Of a stretch of DNA of 5,849 nt, positions 5,312 to 5,849 are shown one piece after another. The notes below the pieces were generated by a model. That model saw only the letters and a list, made by a program, of their open reading frames with translations, ran no database searches and was not told where the DNA came from. The stretch's first letter is position 1, and each line of letters starts with the position of its first letter. Source of the DNA: an uncultured Eubacteriales bacterium (GTDB lineage Bacteria > Bacillota > Clostridia > Oscillospirales > Oscillospiraceae); the NCBI GenBank assembly GCA_958427375.1, contig CAUABY010000140.1:1-5849 (forward strand), written 5' to 3'. Made by a program: the position numbers and the translations under genes.

Positions 5312-5849
5312 ATGAAAAAAGACTTTAATCAAAAACCGCTGAAGATTTTCTTCAGCTACATAATGGGGCAGAAAAAGCTCTTCGCCATCGACATGTTCTG
5401 CGCGCTTTTGGTCGCGGTCATAGACCTTGTGTTCCCCTTTGTCTCGCGCATGTCGATGAATGAGCTTTTGCCGAAAAGCCTGTTTAAAACCTTTTTCATC
5501 GTCATGGCGCTCATGCTTTTGGGCTTTGTGTTCAAGTCGGTGCTCTACTATATAATCACCGTCGTCGGGCACAGAATGGGCGTTCTGGTCGAGTCGGACA
5601 TGCGGCAGGACGTGTTCAGGCACATGCAGGAGCTCTCATGCAGTTTTTACGATAAAAACCGCACCGGTGTGCTGATGAGCCATATCACAAGCGACCTTTT
5701 TGAAGTCACCGAGCTTGCCCACCACGGGCCGGAGAATATCCTCATCTGCTCGCTTACCATCCTCGGCGCGCTCGGCGTGATGTATGCCATCGACTGGCGG
5801 CTGGCGCTGGTGCTTACGGTGCTTCTGCCCGTGTGCTTCTGGTTCACTC
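5312..5849 (+). CDS. ABC exporter half-transporter, N-terminal membrane part (cut by right edge)
   Basis: The frame is open from ATG 5312 to the window end (179 codons plus one base), without a stop. The product has a short basic N-terminus, hydrophobic segments at about 22-46, 57-84, 133-150 and 154-178, and no cleaved signal peptide. Between them, SFYDKNRTGVLMSHITSDLFEV (from 101, split by no gap) holds the F-[FY]-D-x(2-3)-T-G-x-L-M-S pattern typical of the intracellular loop and coupling helix of type IV ABC exporters, followed by ELAHHGPE (124-131), which I recall from a Firmicutes subgroup of these proteins. Full members have ~570-600 residues with the ATPase domain at the C-terminus, here outside the window. 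Substrate is unknown (lipid, drug or peptide). An in-frame TAA at 5306-5308 excludes an earlier start, yet no Shine-Dalgarno is seen near the ATG. It is probably not in the gyrase operon. Confidence 0.9.
   Translation, partial: MKKDFNQKPLKIFFSYIMGQKKLFAIDMFCALLVAVIDLVFPFVSRMSMNELLPKSLFKTFFIVMALMLLGFVFKSVLYYIITVVGHRMGVLVESDMRQDVFRHMQELSCSFYDKNRTGVLMSHITSDLFEVTELAHHGPENILICSLTILGALGVMYAIDWRLALVLTVLLPVCFWFT

Noticed and set aside
5246..5623. Minus-strand open frame of 125 codons over the hairpin region and ABC transporter start
   Set aside because: Most of it is opposite the ABC transporter coding frame, and its end lies in the palindromes. The plus-strand reading has membrane helices and an ABC exporter motif, so it wins.
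1..5849. CRISPR arrays, tRNA or rRNA genes, insertion sequences, phage or defence genes
   Set aside because: No repeat-spacer pattern, tRNA-like cloverleaf, transposase motif or phage-type gene was seen; nearly all bases are taken by five + strand genes of core or transport function.

Overview
The window looks like a bacterial chromosome segment from the conserved neighbourhood of the replication origin, most likely from a Clostridia-class Firmicute of the Oscillospiraceae/Ruminococcaceae kind. The reasons are the gene order (remB-like tail, gyrB, gyrA), GyrB of the short Gram-positive length, and lineage-style motifs in gyrase (EGDSAAGSA and MWGKMLNVEK in GyrB; GDPPAAYRYTE in GyrA). TGA acts as a stop at the end of the first gene, so UGA is not read as Trp. 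The taxon is an inference from remembered family patterns, not from a search.

Layout, all on the + strand. Bases 1-126 are the last 41 codons of a RemB/DUF370 protein. After 59 bases come gyrB (186-2117), gyrA (2151-4712) and rnhA (4715-5170). They are tightly packed: 33 bases between gyrB and gyrA, and 2 bases between gyrA and rnhA. This looks like one operon. Bases 5171-5311 hold no gene but a chain of four inverted repeats, including a possible terminator and a GC-rich palindrome that may be a copy of an interspersed intergenic repeat. From 5312 to the right edge runs the N-terminal part of an ABC exporter half-transporter, cut by the window.

How the genes fit together: GyrB and GyrA form the A2B2 DNA gyrase, which adds negative supercoils using ATP. 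RNase HI removes RNA from RNA-DNA hybrids, and such R-loops are favoured by negative supercoiling, so linking rnhA to gyrase makes functional sense. RemB is an origin-proximal regulator linked to matrix genes in Bacillus. The ABC transporter is probably a separate transcription unit with no clear role in this group.

I see no clearly new biological system here. The points most worth a second look are natural substitutions at several drug-contact positions of gyrase, the gyrA-rnhA coupling, and the hairpin chain in front of an ABC gene that has no visible Shine-Dalgarno sequence.
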